Shown in pieces: positions 26,941 to 36,694 of a stretch of DNA of 64,000 nt. Source of the stretch: Aurantibacillus circumpalustris (GTDB lineage Bacteria > Bacteroidota > Bacteroidia > B-17B0 > Aurantibacillaceae); contig NZ_CP121197.1 in assembly GCF_029625215.1 (NCBI RefSeq), positions 248,001 to 312,000 on the forward strand, read 5' to 3'. The position numbers and the translations under genes were made by a program. Position 1 is the first letter of the stretch, and every line of letters starts with the position of its first letter. The notes below the pieces were generated by a model. The model was not told the origin of the DNA, made no database searches, and saw only the letters and a program-made list of their open reading frames with translations.

Positions 26941-27017
26941 TAATAGAAGAGGTTACATTTTATTGTAGTCGGATTTTAACGTAGCTGATGAAAACTAAAA
27001 TGTTACCTAGCAGAAAT

Positions 27018-27170
27018 TTGCGCAAGGGATATGAAGGGGCAGCTCTTTTGCTTCGCCTTTTTCAGGCGAAGCAAAAAGCCGTAGCGAAGCGAAGCCCGAA
27101 ATAGCCCGACCCATAAAGCTAATGCAAGTGTGAAGAGGATGCGCTTTATGGGTTGCGCCCAAATAAAAAA
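27018..27170 (-). repeat. Dispersed structured element, copy 1
   Basis: On the minus strand it begins with T/A-rich sequence then TTTGGGCGCAACCC. A hairpin arm follows (GCTTTATGGGT/ACCCATAAAGC, 27143-27153 with 27109-27119), then CGGGCTATTTCGGGCTTCGC. A second hairpin of 13 bp (AGGCGAAGCAAAA with TTTTGCTTCGCCT) comes next, and it ends near ATCCCTTGCGCAA. The order of motifs matches copy 2 at 52802-53009. Confidence 0.7.
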
Positions 27171-27206
27171 GATGTACTATGTGCCAAATTGAACATCATT
27201 TTGGTT

Positions 27207-27237
27207 TTTGATAAGCGCTTTTTATGCCTTATCTTTG
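27207..27237 (+). promoter_or_regulatory. leuS promoter, full consensus
   Basis: TTTG (27207-27210), exactly 19 bp, then TAtcTTTG (27230-27237): a perfect Bacteroidota promoter. It overlaps an upstream in-frame ATG at 27224, which shows that the leuS start is the ATG at 27257. Confidence 0.8.
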
Positions 27238-27256
27238 CGGCCTTCAAGCAATACCT

Positions 27257-30166
27257 ATGGATTACAATTTTACAGAGATAGAAAAAAGATGGCAGGATTT
27301 TTGGGCCAAGAATAAAACCTTTAAAGCCGAAGATACTTCTGACAAACCAAAATATTACGTGCTCGATATGTTCCCCTACCCTTCTGGCGCAGGTTTACAC
27401 GTGGGTCATCCTTTAGGTTATATTGCTTCTGATATTATGGCGCGTTACAAACGTCATAAAGGGTTTAATGTGTTACATCCAATGGGTTACGATTCGTTTG
27501 GATTACCGGCTGAACAATACGCGATACAAACGGGTCAGCATCCAAAAATTACAACCGAACAAAATATTGCCCGTTACCACGAGCAAATGGATAAAATCGG
27601 ATTCAGTTTTGATTGGGATCGCGAAGTGCGTACTTCTGACCCTGAATACTACAAATGGACGCAATGGATTTTTATTCAATTGTTTAATAGCTGGTACAAT
27701 AAAAATACCGACAAGGCAGAAAAGTTAGAAAGTCTAATTTCTGAATTTGAAAAAAACGGTAACGCTGCAGTAAATGCAGTTTGTGACGAAGATGTAAAAT
27801 CTTTTACTTCAACTGAATGGAAAGCTTTTAACGAGAAAGAACAATCCGATCTTTTAATGCAATACCGTATTGCTTACCTCGGCGAAGCCTATGTTAATTG
27901 GTGCGCAGCGCTTGGTACAGTTTTAGCAAACGATGAAGTGAAAGATGGTGTGAGTGAGCGTGGTGGACATCCTGTGGAGCGCAAATTAATGAAACAATGG
28001 AACATGCGTATTACAGCTTATGCTCAGCGTTTGTTGGATGGTTTGGAAAAAATTGATTGGCCAGAGAGTTTAAAAGAATCGCAAAGGTATTGGATTGGGA
28101 AAAGTGAGGGGACATCCTTAAAGTTCAAAGTTCAAAGTTCAAAGGTTGAAATAGAAGTGTTCACTACTCGCCCTGATACTATTTTTGGAGTTTCGTTTGT
28201 AACTCTTGCACCGGAACATGAGCTAGTGGCAAAGCTTACGACGACAGAACAAAAATCTGAAATTGAAGAGTACGTTGCCAAAACAAAAATGCGCAGTGAG
28301 CGTGAACGTCAGGCGGATGTTACAAAAGTGAGTGGCGCGTTTACTGGAGCTTATGTAGAGCATCCATTTAGCGGGAAACAAATTCCGATTTGGATTGGTG
28401 ATTACGTTTTAGCTGGTTACGGCACAGGCGCTGTGATGGCGGTACCGGGACATGATTCGCGTGATTATGCTTTTGCAAAACATTTTAATTTACCAATTTT
28501 AGAAGTAGTTTCTGGTGGTGATCTTTCTAAAGAATCGTATGATGCAAAAGAAGGAAAATTAGTTAACTCTGATTTTTTAAATGGATTAGAAGTAAAAAAG
28601 GCTTTGAAAAAAGCAATCGCAGAAATTGAAAACAAAAAACTAGGAAAAGGAAAAACGAATTACCGCTTGCGTGATGCCGTTTTTGGCAGACAACGTTATT
28701 GGGGAGAGCCCATTCCGATTTATTACAAAGATGGGATTCCACATGCTTTAGCGGATAACGAATTACCTTTGATTTTACCAGAAGTAGATAAATATTTACC
28801 AACGGAAGATGGCGAACCGCCATTGGCGCGCGCCGCTACCTCTTGGAAAAAAGACGGCAAGTACGATTACGAAAATACCACCATGCCAGGTTGGGCAGGA
28901 AGCAGCTGGTATTTTTTACGTTACATGGACTCTAAGAACAGTAAACAGTTTGTGAGTGGGCAGTTGGCAGATTACTGGCAAAATGTAGATTTATACATTG
29001 GTGGTAGCGAGCACGCTACAGGACATTTATTGTATGTACGTTTCTGGACAAAATTTTTAAATGATTTGGGATTGATTGGTGTGGATGAGCCTGCGAAGAA
29101 GTTGATTAATCAAGGGATGATACAGGGGCGGAGTAATTTTGTTTATAGAGTTTTATGGGCTTTTTCTGGCAAACCTTTTGATACTATGAAACTTCCTCAA
29201 ATTATTATTTCAAAGGATTGCCGTGACAAAGTCATTCATGGAGATCCTGACGAAACTTCCAAACTCATAAACTACTGTAACGAAACATTAAATCAAATAT
29301 TTACTGATCAAGAAGTTCAAATTTCTTCGTGTCCAGAAATTACGGAAATCCATATTGATGTTAACATTGTTGAAAATGATGAAATCGAAATCGATACACT
29401 AAAAGAATGGAGAAGTGACTTTAAAGAATCTTACTTTCTAACTGAAGAAGGAATAACAAAACTAAAATGCGGAAGTTTAGTTGAGAAAATGTCCAAACGT
29501 TGGTATAATGTTGTGACGCCTGATTCTATCTGTGAAAAATTTGGTTCAGACACTTTACGTCTCTACGAAATGTTTTTAGGTCCTTTAGAACAAAGTAAAC
29601 CTTGGAATACCAATGGTATTACAGGGGTTTCAGGGTTTTTAAAGAAGTTATGGAAGTTGTTTTATCAGAATAACACTTTAACTATTTCTGAAGCTGAACC
29701 AAGCAAAGCAGAATTAAAAACCTTACATAAAACCATTAAAAAAATTACAGAAGACATTGAACGTTTTTCGTTTAATACCTCGGTGAGTAATTTTATGATT
29801 TGTGTAAACGAACTCACCGAACAAAAATGCAACAAACGTGCTATCTTAGAACCTTTGTTAGTATTGGTATCTCCGTATGCGCCGCACATTGCTGAAGAAT
29901 TATGGAGTCAGCTTGGTCATAAAGAAAGTATTGCTTTTGCAAAGTTTCCAGAATGTAACGAAACGTTTTTAGTAGAAGATAGTTTTACGTATCCGGTTTC
30001 TTTTAATGGTAAAATGCGTTTTAGTATTGAGTTACCAGCTACCTTAACTATCCCTGAAATTGAAAAAGAAGTGATGAGTAGAGAGGAAGTCCAAAAATAT
30101 TTGGAAGGGAAAACTCCTAAGAAAATTATTATTGTTCCGAAGAAGATTGTAAACTTCGTGGTGTAG
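27257..30166 (+). CDS. leuS: Leucyl-tRNA synthetase
   Basis: Charges tRNA-Leu. The start is ATG 27257 ([16 protein letters not shown]), since the promoter lies over the earlier ATG; this gives 969 residues. HIGH appears as HVGH at 48-51. The CP1 editing domain contains [10 protein letters not shown], where the conserved Thr pair discharges misacylated tRNA. The KMSKS loop reads KMSKR (744-748). Between SNFVYR (~627) and IHIDVNIV (~698) is a ~65-residue stretch that I do not recognise from other Bacteroidota LeuRS. A heptamer repeat (28120-28147) encodes residues near the editing-domain start. Otherwise normal and surely essential. Confidence 0.95.
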   Translation: MDYNFTEIEKRWQDFWAKNKTFKAEDTSDKPKYYVLDMFPYPSGAGLHVGHPLGYIASDIMARYKRHKGFNVLHPMGYDSFGLPAEQYAIQTGQHPKITTEQNIARYHEQMDKIGFSFDWDREVRTSDPEYYKWTQWIFIQLFNSWYNKNTDKAEKLESLISEFEKNGNAAVNAVCDEDVKSFTSTEWKAFNEKEQSDLLMQYRIAYLGEAYVNWCAALGTVLANDEVKDGVSERGGHPVERKLMKQWNMRITAYAQRLLDGLEKIDWPESLKESQRYWIGKSEGTSLKFKVQSSKVEIEVFTTRPDTIFGVSFVTLAPEHELVAKLTTTEQKSEIEEYVAKTKMRSERERQADVTKVSGAFTGAYVEHPFSGKQIPIWIGDYVLAGYGTGAVMAVPGHDSRDYAFAKHFNLPILEVVSGGDLSKESYDAKEGKLVNSDFLNGLEVKKALKKAIAEIENKKLGKGKTNYRLRDAVFGRQRYWGEPIPIYYKDGIPHALADNELPLILPEVDKYLPTEDGEPPLARAATSWKKDGKYDYENTTMPGWAGSSWYFLRYMDSKNSKQFVSGQLADYWQNVDLYIGGSEHATGHLLYVRFWTKFLNDLGLIGVDEPAKKLINQGMIQGRSNFVYRVLWAFSGKPFDTMKLPQIIISKDCRDKVIHGDPDETSKLINYCNETLNQIFTDQEVQISSCPEITEIHIDVNIVENDEIEIDTLKEWRSDFKESYFLTEEGITKLKCGSLVEKMSKRWYNVVTPDSICEKFGSDTLRLYEMFLGPLEQSKPWNTNGITGVSGFLKKLWKLFYQNNTLTISEAEPSKAELKTLHKTIKKITEDIERFSFNTSVSNFMICVNELTEQKCNKRAILEPLLVLVSPYAPHIAEELWSQLGHKESIAFAKFPECNETFLVEDSFTYPVSFNGKMRFSIELPATLTIPEIEKEVMSREEVQKYLEGKTPKKIIIVPKKIVNFVV
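28120..28147 (+). repeat. Heptamer repeat inside leuS
   Basis: AAAGTTC three times in a row followed by the variant AAAGGTT, period 7, in a variable part of the protein ([15 protein letters not shown]). Confidence 0.75.
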
Positions 30167-30180
30167 TAATTCGCCTTCGT

Positions 30181-30279
30181 TTTTAACCACAGAGTAACAC
30201 AAAGAAGGCACAGAGTAACACAGAGAATAACGTAACTCCGCGAAACTCCTTTATTCCTCAGCGATACTCTGTGGTAAAA
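30181..30279. repeat. ACCACAGAG repeat block with inverted ends
   Basis: TTTTAACCACAGAGTA (30181-30196) and TACTCTGTGGTAAAA (30265-30279) are inverted copies with one bulged base. Between them are further ACACAAAG / CACAGAGTAA words. It lies in the 207-bp gap between the convergent leuS and LamG/T9SS genes and could end transcription from either side. Confidence 0.6.
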
Positions 30280-30373
30280 CGTGCACTGTTTAAAATGGAA
30301 AAACAAAGGCAAAGCAGCACTGAGAGAATTTAGATACGCTCTACTATAAAATTCATTTACAACACAGATTGAA

Positions 30374-33300
30374 TTAATCCTCCAAATTTTTCTCGCCACG
30401 AAGAAGTGTTAAATGACCTGTTGAAGTTTTCGTTTCTCTTTGCTCGGTTGTTACAGAAATTTTCCAAATATAAATATCTGTAGGACAATCTTTACCCTTA
30501 TAAGTTCCGTTCCAGCCATTACTAAAATTGTTAGACTGAAATATTTTCTCACCCCAACTATCATATATTTCGATTGAATACTTTGTAATACCATGGCCTT
30601 TTGGTAGGAAAATATCGTTTAATCCGTCGCCATTTGGGGTAAATGCATTTGGCACAAACAAATTAAAGTCATCTTCTATTACTAAAACTTTTATCATTGT
30701 ATCTGCACATTCCCACCTATTTTTAGCAATCAAAACAACAGGATACTTTCCAGGAAATTCATACAAATAATTTGGCTCTTTTTCATTGCTGTGTAGAGTA
30801 TCCGAACCTGATACAAACCAGTCCCAAGAATTTAATCCCGCTCCGTAAGAAGTATTATAGAACTGTACTTTATCTATACCCGCAATTGGGTTTAAAGGAA
30901 TCGCTTCAAAATTTGCTTTCGGTTTTTGATAAGCCGTGATAAGCAAAGTAGAAGTATTAACACAATTATTAGTGTCTTTGTACGATACACTAGCTGTATA
31001 ATTACCCGCATCTATAAAACAAAACTTTCCACTCGTGTCAATGATTTTTTTTGAATCTATATACAGCTCATGAGAAAGAACTGGGGCTGTATTTATTAGT
31101 TCTTTAAATGCAAATTCAGCACAAAAGGGTTGGCATATATTATTCTTGCTACTTAATACTAATCCATTTGGAAGTTCATAAACAGCTATTGAAACAGTAG
31201 AAGAGGCGACACAATTACTTTCATTCCTTACACTTAATGTAAAGATTCCTGCAACATTTGTACCTTTTACTTCAATACTAATATCCTTTGAAATTGAATT
31301 AAATCTTTCAGGACCAGACCATACATAACTTGTTCCACCAGAACCTGATAAGGTCATTATTGAATTCATACATACTTTTGTAGGGCCTGATATTAAAGGT
31401 ATTGGCAACGGAAACGGAAAGCCTACTACATTCAATGTAGATGTGATTGAACAAGAATTTGAACCAACAACTGTTACAGAATAAATTCCGGAGTGCATAT
31501 TATCAACAACAGGAACGTAAGCAGGATTACCTGTGGCTGTAAAATTTTGTGGACCGCTCCACAAATAACTAACACCATTAGCCGAAGTTCCAATTGTTAC
31601 AGAGTTTCCTACACAAACTGAGGCATCTTTTACAATAGAAATAGGGGCTGGTAAGATTGAGATAAATATAGTAGCAACACCTTCACAACCGTTAGCGTCT
31701 GTTGCATTGAGCGAATATACTCCTGATTGCATAAGCGACACAGAGTAAATATAAGGTCCCGACACATTACTAACAAAACCATTCGGGCCACTCCACGAAT
31801 AACTTAAAGCAGATATGCTACTATTTAGGAGCAAGTTTGTTTTTTCACAAATAGGAACATCAGACGAAATAGTAAAACTCGGTTTTGGATTAACTGTAAT
31901 ATATTTTGTAGTGCTAACATTACACTGTCCGATAATGGCATGCAGAGTATAGTTTCCACCAGCCACTAATCCAACATTCGAAAGAATAGGATTCTGCGAA
32001 TAACTACCAAAACCGTTTGGGCCAAACCATATATAACTTGTTCCTCCAGAACCGTTGAGAACAAGATTTGAACCAACACACACACTATTACTTGAAGTAA
32101 TAACCGGAATTGGATTAGAAACAACAGAAGCATTGACCGTTGCTATATTTGTGCAACCCTGAGCAGATGTTATCTGCAGAGTATAATGCCCCGTCATTGA
32201 CGTATCTGAATTAATTCTTTGAGGATTTTGAATGGCGGAAGAATAATTGGCCGAACCTAACCATAGATAAGTTGCATTCGGAACATAGTTACCGTACAAA
32301 CTTAATATTTGACCTTGACAAACTGTGCTCGAAAGAGGTGAAATAGGTGGTGTAGGATAAATTATAATTGGTATACCAACCGAAGCAGTGCAGCTATTGG
32401 CGGCTGTAACTCTTAAAGTATAATTTCCATTCATTGCGGGTGTAACAGAATACAGACTAACAACAGCGGCGGAAGAACTATAACTTAATGGGCCGGACCA
32501 ACTATACAATGAGTGAGTGCTAAGACATGCAAGAGAAACTAAACCCGACTCACAGACAGGTGCATTTGTTGAATAACTGATTACTGGAATAGATTTTAGA
32601 AAAACATCGCTTGTTGCAGAGGATGTGCAACCAGAAGCAGTGCCTATTACGGTGTACTGGGTATTTACAGTTGGGTTAATAACTAATGGATTCAATGTTG
32701 AGCCACTTGACCAAGAATAACTACTAGCACCCGATGCAACTAATGTGGCATTCGCTAAAGGACAAATTGAGCTGCTAGTAACACTTACAACTGGATTAGC
32801 AATAAAATTTGCTTGTATTGTATTTGTGGCACTACAATTGTTTGCATCTGTACTGGTAACAGTGTAAATATAATTACCAGGCAAACTTTCATTTACTAAT
32901 TTTATATTATTACCTGGTCCATTTATCCAATTGTAACTATACGAAGGAGTACCTCCAGAATTATTTGCGGTGTAAGTAATACTCCCACCCATGCAAACAG
33001 AAGGGGAGCTACTTATAATATTAAGTGTGAAAGCTGTAGGCTGTGTGATTAGAAAAGTGTGTGTAAGAGTGCAAAAAGTTAAAGCATCAATCACAGTTAT
33101 ACTATTAACCCCTGCTGCCAAATTCGTTCCAATAGATCCCGTTTGAATTCCATTAACATCTTTCCATGAATAACTTTGTGCGCCTGAACCTCCTGACAAA
33201 GTAATGGCAGCCGTACCTGTATTAATACCAAAGCAGGTAAGGCTCGGAGTAGCTGTTACAGTACCCGTTAACGGGATGAGCGGAATAAAACTTGTTGTTG

Positions 33301-35338
33301 GGGCGAAATTGCATCCAGTACTTGCATCAAAAACATATATTGTATGTGTACCAGGGTAAAGACCGACAGCAACAGATCCAGTTTGAGTTACCGGTGACCA
33401 TGAATATGAAAACGGTCCTGGTGTTCCACTTGCAGAAACGGTTGCAGAACCCAAACTTCCGCATGTGATTGTTGCTGTTACAAATGAAAGAGTTGGTGCT
33501 GGTTTAATTGAAACAGTTTTCGTAACAGAAGCCGTACAGCCTGCTATAGATGTTCCTATTACTGTATATACGGACAGACTAGTAGGTGATACCGCATTAG
33601 TGCTACCAAGAGTACCACCTGGCAACCAGGTATATGTATTTGCTCCCGATACCGAAAGGGTTGTTGTGGTTGCAGGACATATTGCAATGAAAGTAGGTGT
33701 CATTGTAAAGGCCGGTGCAAAATTAACAGATACTGTTCGAGTTACTGAACAAGTGTTCTGATCTAAAGCTGTAACAGTATACATATACGTTCCTGAGACT
33801 GAAGGCGTAACTTGTTTAATTGGATTAGACGGCCCTCCTACCCAATTATACTGATAACCAGGAATTCCACCCGATGCACTTGCTGAAAAGGTGATACTGT
33901 TCCCTAAACAAGCTGTTGGAGAACTTGATGCAATATTTAATGTTAAAGCTGATGGCACAGACACCTGAACAATAGCTGAACCTGTGCAACCAGGCACTGA
34001 AAACCCAATAACAGTGTAACTGGTGGTTACTAGTGGTGCAACTGTGACTATTGATCCTGTTAAATTACCTGGCTGCCACGTGTACGTATCAGCTCCCGAA
34101 GCAGAAAGCGACACCGTGCTCCCACTGCATAAGGAAGGAGGCGGAAACGAAACAACATTAGCATTATTCACAACTATTTGTGTGTAGTTAACAGTTGCAG
34201 AACAGCTATTCAAAGCATTGGCGATTAATGTATAAACGCTTGTGCTCATAGGAGAAATATTAAGATTTGCATTATTTGATCCGCCTGGTAACCATGTATA
34301 AGTATTGGCTCCTGAGGCAGTTAACGTTGCGGACCCTCCTGTACAAAGAAAAGAATTTGTTGAGCTGACGCCTAACAATGGTAATGACAAAGTATTAACC
34401 GCAAGAGTTGCTGTAGGAAATATGCCACAAGTGCTGGAGGCAGTCGCACTTATAGTCCCAGAACCAGAACCTGCAGTAACACTTATTGTATTTGTGCTGG
34501 AACTTCCTGTCCACCCACCTGGAAGACTCCATGTGTAACTGGCATTACTTATAGGTGCAACACTATATATATTAGTAGATCCAGGGCAAACCAAAGTATT
34601 GCCAAAAACGGGTGAAGGGCAGGTTGTGTATGTGTATAACTGCATTACTTCAGTAGCGGTTATAGCACGATTATATAAATAGAAATCATCCAGAGAGCCT
34701 AAAAAATGCCTCACTATACCTTGAATATTACATCCAATTATAACAGGAAAAACAGTACCTGTATTTATTGAAGCATTTGTACCACTAACGTTACAGACTA
34801 TTCCTGGTAACAAACCGCCATCAACATAAAAATTAACGGTACTGTAAATTGTGCTAACTGTAGCATTGTATACGATCGCGATATGATGCCACTGCCCATC
34901 TGCGACACAGCTATTACTTTTTATTAAAGCCTGATTCGATAAATCCAATCCTACACCTCGTGCACAATAGTTCCAAACAATTTCAAAACCATCACTTGCG
35001 CCCGTAGCAGATCCATATGCAAACGACGCCTTAGGTGAATTTATTATAGTGTTAGTGGTTTTAGCCCAAAAAGACACTGATCTGGAAAGAGTCCCAGTCG
35101 GACCCGTTGTAAGCATTTGTATGTAATTAGTTGACCCGTTAAAACTATAGGCGGCATTTGGCACACCGCATCGATCAGGAACTAAAGTTGCCCCAAAAAC
35201 CGTTCCATGATTATTGCTTCCCGAAACATCACTTGCGTTTCCGTTAAATGGCCAAGCACCAACCAAGCCACTAGTAGGAATTTGTGCATCACTTACTACG
35301 GTTAAAAAAGAAAAAAAAATTAAAAATAAAACGCGCAT
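30374..35338 (-). CDS. LamG / Ig-like repeat protein with T9SS type B domain
   Basis: A 1654-residue exported protein. The signal peptide ends SDAQ (~19). Residues ~20-240 form a LamG/concanavalin-like domain (GLVGAWPFNGNASD ... LDDFYLYNRAIT). Then come about sixteen Ig-like modules of ~80 residues with SGANTYTWLPGG or GPNGF patterns and paired Cys, some resembling SprB repeats (ACLGNSITF...). A PKD-like segment lies near 1490-1560, followed by a type B C-terminal domain: NLFVPNAFTPNGDGLNDIF ... YDSWGEKIF ... WNGTYKGKDCPTDIYIWKI. Type B cargo is usually released or loosely attached through T9SS. Likely binds a glycan or other surface, by its LamG domain; the ligand is unknown. Confidence 0.88.
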   Translation of the reverse strand: MRVLFLIFFSFLTVVSDAQIPTSGLVGAWPFNGNASDVSGSNNHGTVFGATLVPDRCGVPNAAYSFNGSTNYIQMLTTGPTGTLSRSVSFWAKTTNTIINSPKASFAYGSATGASDGFEIVWNYCARGVGLDLSNQALIKSNSCVADGQWHHIAIVYNATVSTIYSTVNFYVDGGLLPGIVCNVSGTNASINTGTVFPVIIGCNIQGIVRHFLGSLDDFYLYNRAITATEVMQLYTYTTCPSPVFGNTLVCPGSTNIYSVAPISNASYTWSLPGGWTGSSSTNTISVTAGSGSGTISATASSTCGIFPTATLAVNTLSLPLLGVSSTNSFLCTGGSATLTASGANTYTWLPGGSNNANLNISPMSTSVYTLIANALNSCSATVNYTQIVVNNANVVSFPPPSLCSGSTVSLSASGADTYTWQPGNLTGSIVTVAPLVTTSYTVIGFSVPGCTGSAIVQVSVPSALTLNIASSSPTACLGNSITFSASASGGIPGYQYNWVGGPSNPIKQVTPSVSGTYMYTVTALDQNTCSVTRTVSVNFAPAFTMTPTFIAICPATTTTLSVSGANTYTWLPGGTLGSTNAVSPTSLSVYTVIGTSIAGCTASVTKTVSIKPAPTLSFVTATITCGSLGSATVSASGTPGPFSYSWSPVTQTGSVAVGLYPGTHTIYVFDASTGCNFAPTTSFIPLIPLTGTVTATPSLTCFGINTGTAAITLSGGSGAQSYSWKDVNGIQTGSIGTNLAAGVNSITVIDALTFCTLTHTFLITQPTAFTLNIISSSPSVCMGGSITYTANNSGGTPSYSYNWINGPGNNIKLVNESLPGNYIYTVTSTDANNCSATNTIQANFIANPVVSVTSSSICPLANATLVASGASSYSWSSGSTLNPLVINPTVNTQYTVIGTASGCTSSATSDVFLKSIPVISYSTNAPVCESGLVSLACLSTHSLYSWSGPLSYSSSAAVVSLYSVTPAMNGNYTLRVTAANSCTASVGIPIIIYPTPPISPLSSTVCQGQILSLYGNYVPNATYLWLGSANYSSAIQNPQRINSDTSMTGHYTLQITSAQGCTNIATVNASVVSNPIPVITSSNSVCVGSNLVLNGSGGTSYIWFGPNGFGSYSQNPILSNVGLVAGGNYTLHAIIGQCNVSTTKYITVNPKPSFTISSDVPICEKTNLLLNSSISALSYSWSGPNGFVSNVSGPYIYSVSLMQSGVYSLNATDANGCEGVATIFISILPAPISIVKDASVCVGNSVTIGTSANGVSYLWSGPQNFTATGNPAYVPVVDNMHSGIYSVTVVGSNSCSITSTLNVVGFPFPLPIPLISGPTKVCMNSIMTLSGSGGTSYVWSGPERFNSISKDISIEVKGTNVAGIFTLSVRNESNCVASSTVSIAVYELPNGLVLSSKNNICQPFCAEFAFKELINTAPVLSHELYIDSKKIIDTSGKFCFIDAGNYTASVSYKDTNNCVNTSTLLITAYQKPKANFEAIPLNPIAGIDKVQFYNTSYGAGLNSWDWFVSGSDTLHSNEKEPNYLYEFPGKYPVVLIAKNRWECADTMIKVLVIEDDFNLFVPNAFTPNGDGLNDIFLPKGHGITKYSIEIYDSWGEKIFQSNNFSNGWNGTYKGKDCPTDIYIWKISVTTEQRETKTSTGHLTLLRGEKNLED

Positions 35339-35357
35339 TGGGTGAGAAACTTTATAA

Positions 35358-35365
35358 CAAATATA
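35358..35365 (-). promoter_or_regulatory. -7 element upstream of the LamG/T9SS gene
   Basis: TAtaTTTG on the minus strand, 19 bp before the ATG at 35338. No consensus -33. The palindrome TAGGAT-N5-ATCCTA (35364-35380) overlaps its upstream edge. Confidence 0.4.
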
Positions 35366-35430
35366 GGATAATTCATCCTATTTCCTGTCAACAAAAGAAC
35401 CTAATTTACAGCAGGTATTTCTACAACTCC

Positions 35431-36573
35431 CTAATCTGAAGAAAGTACTAGTCGATTTCTCAACCAAATTTTTTCGTCAATCGAAATATAAAATCCGTAA
35501 GAATATTCTAATTGATCATCGCGAAAATCATAATAGGGCTCAACACGAAGTGCGAGATTAATTCCTTTTACTAGTTCTATTTTTTTGGTTAGTCTAACAA
35601 TCAATAATTCTCTTATACGTTCTGAATAATAAGAAGAGTAGGCTACGGTTCTTGATTTGCTTGAATACATATCACCGCCAAGCTCATTGTAATAGGCCTC
35701 GCAATACCAATAAGAGAAAAGTAAATTCGTTTTATATGCACCATTAAAACCAATGTTACCAAGAAAACCGTCACCCCAACTCTTAATCTCCGTTGACTCG
35801 TAAAAAAAATTATTGGATCTTAAAACGTAGCGTGCATCTATAAAAACATTTTCAATAAATCTCGACTTTATTTCTTTTGTCAAAACTATTCCTGTAGCAT
35901 AATTTAAATCTGTGTGTGAGCCAGCACTTATTGTATCCAACTGTCCGCCCCTATGAATTAGAACAGCCTGAAAAGGTAAGCGAAATTCCCATTGATCATT
36001 TTTATGTTTAAAAACATTTGTATTAAGGCCAACCATTAATTTTTCTTGTTCACCGCTTCTTTTGTATGTGGCATTCAACCAATCAATCCATAAATCAAAA
36101 TCGAAACGGTTTTTATTGAGTGTAAATTGCAAACCATTTTCCAATCTGTTGCTCATTACACGCTCAAAATTATATAAAGGCTCTATTAAGCCGTGATTAA
36201 GGCTACCATCAAGGTTTCCAAAAATCATTTTAAAATTATTTTTATTGTAACGTAATGAAAATGTAGGTTTTATTTCTGTAAAATTCTTATTACCAAAATC
36301 CTTATTTAAAAAAACACCACCTTCAATGCTTAAATTTTTCGAGATTTGATAACCTAACTGAGGATTAAGCTGGAAACCAAAAAGGGTGTAACCATCAAAC
36401 ATCACATTTGAGTATTCGTTGTTTTTTAAAAAACACAAATTTTGAATTTTCACGAAAAGTGATTTCTCTCGACTAGTGTCAATTTTAGAATTAAAAAATA
36501 AAGAAGAATTATCTAATTGAGAGTAACATCTTGATGAAAGAATAATAAGAAAAATTATGAGAGATGCGCGCAC
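35431..36573 (-). CDS. Probable outer-membrane beta-barrel protein, function unknown
   Basis: A 380-residue protein with a signal peptide (SRCYSQ at ~14-19). The body is alternating hydrophobic/polar strands ending in aromatic residues (LGYQISKNLSIEGGVFLN, NFKMIFGNLDGSLNHGL, GINLALRVEPYYDF), the look of an outer-membrane barrel of ~16 strands. The start is GTG; there is no better ATG. I do not recognise a named family. It sits between the LamG/T9SS gene and ftsZ, on the same strand as both, separated from ftsZ by a terminator. A role in transport or surface anchoring would be a guess. Confidence 0.65.
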   Translation of the reverse strand: MRASLIIFLIILSSRCYSQLDNSSLFFNSKIDTSREKSLFVKIQNLCFLKNNEYSNVMFDGYTLFGFQLNPQLGYQISKNLSIEGGVFLNKDFGNKNFTEIKPTFSLRYNKNNFKMIFGNLDGSLNHGLIEPLYNFERVMSNRLENGLQFTLNKNRFDFDLWIDWLNATYKRSGEQEKLMVGLNTNVFKHKNDQWEFRLPFQAVLIHRGGQLDTISAGSHTDLNYATGIVLTKEIKSRFIENVFIDARYVLRSNNFFYESTEIKSWGDGFLGNIGFNGAYKTNLLFSYWYCEAYYNELGGDMYSSKSRTVAYSSYYSERIRELLIVRLTKKIELVKGINLALRVEPYYDFRDDQLEYSYGFYISIDEKIWLRNRLVLSSD

Positions 36574-36639
36574 TGGTTTAAATTATCTTTATAAACTTAA
36601 GCATATTTAGTTAAAATTAGTGCTTTTACGCACTCTTTT

Positions 36640-36677
36640 CAAAAAAAAAAATGGAGACCAACTTGGCCTCCATTTTT
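36640..36677 (-). terminator. Terminator of the dcw cluster after ftsZ
   Basis: On the minus strand AAATGGAGGCCAA pairs with TTGGTCTCCATTT (one mismatch), followed by a run of eleven T. Confidence 0.88.
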
Positions 36678-36694
36678 ATAAATTTTAGATTTTT

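Larger units (their letters stand above)
26941..27256. other. 316-bp intergenic region between dnaE-like gene and leuS
   Basis: No gene. It contains one minus-oriented copy of a dispersed structured element (27018-27170), including a perfect 13-bp hairpin (27046-27058 with 27064-27076), and the leuS promoter (27207-27237). Confidence 0.8.

Noticed and set aside
27224-27256. Upstream in-frame ATG for leuS adding eleven residues
   Set aside because: The -7 promoter element TAtcTTTG (27230-27237) lies downstream of this ATG, and the conserved LeuRS N-terminus begins at 27257.
28951-28980. Another repeat unit (GCAGTTGGCAG) in leuS
   Set aside because: It resembles the 15736 heptamers but contains less than two units, so it is likely chance.
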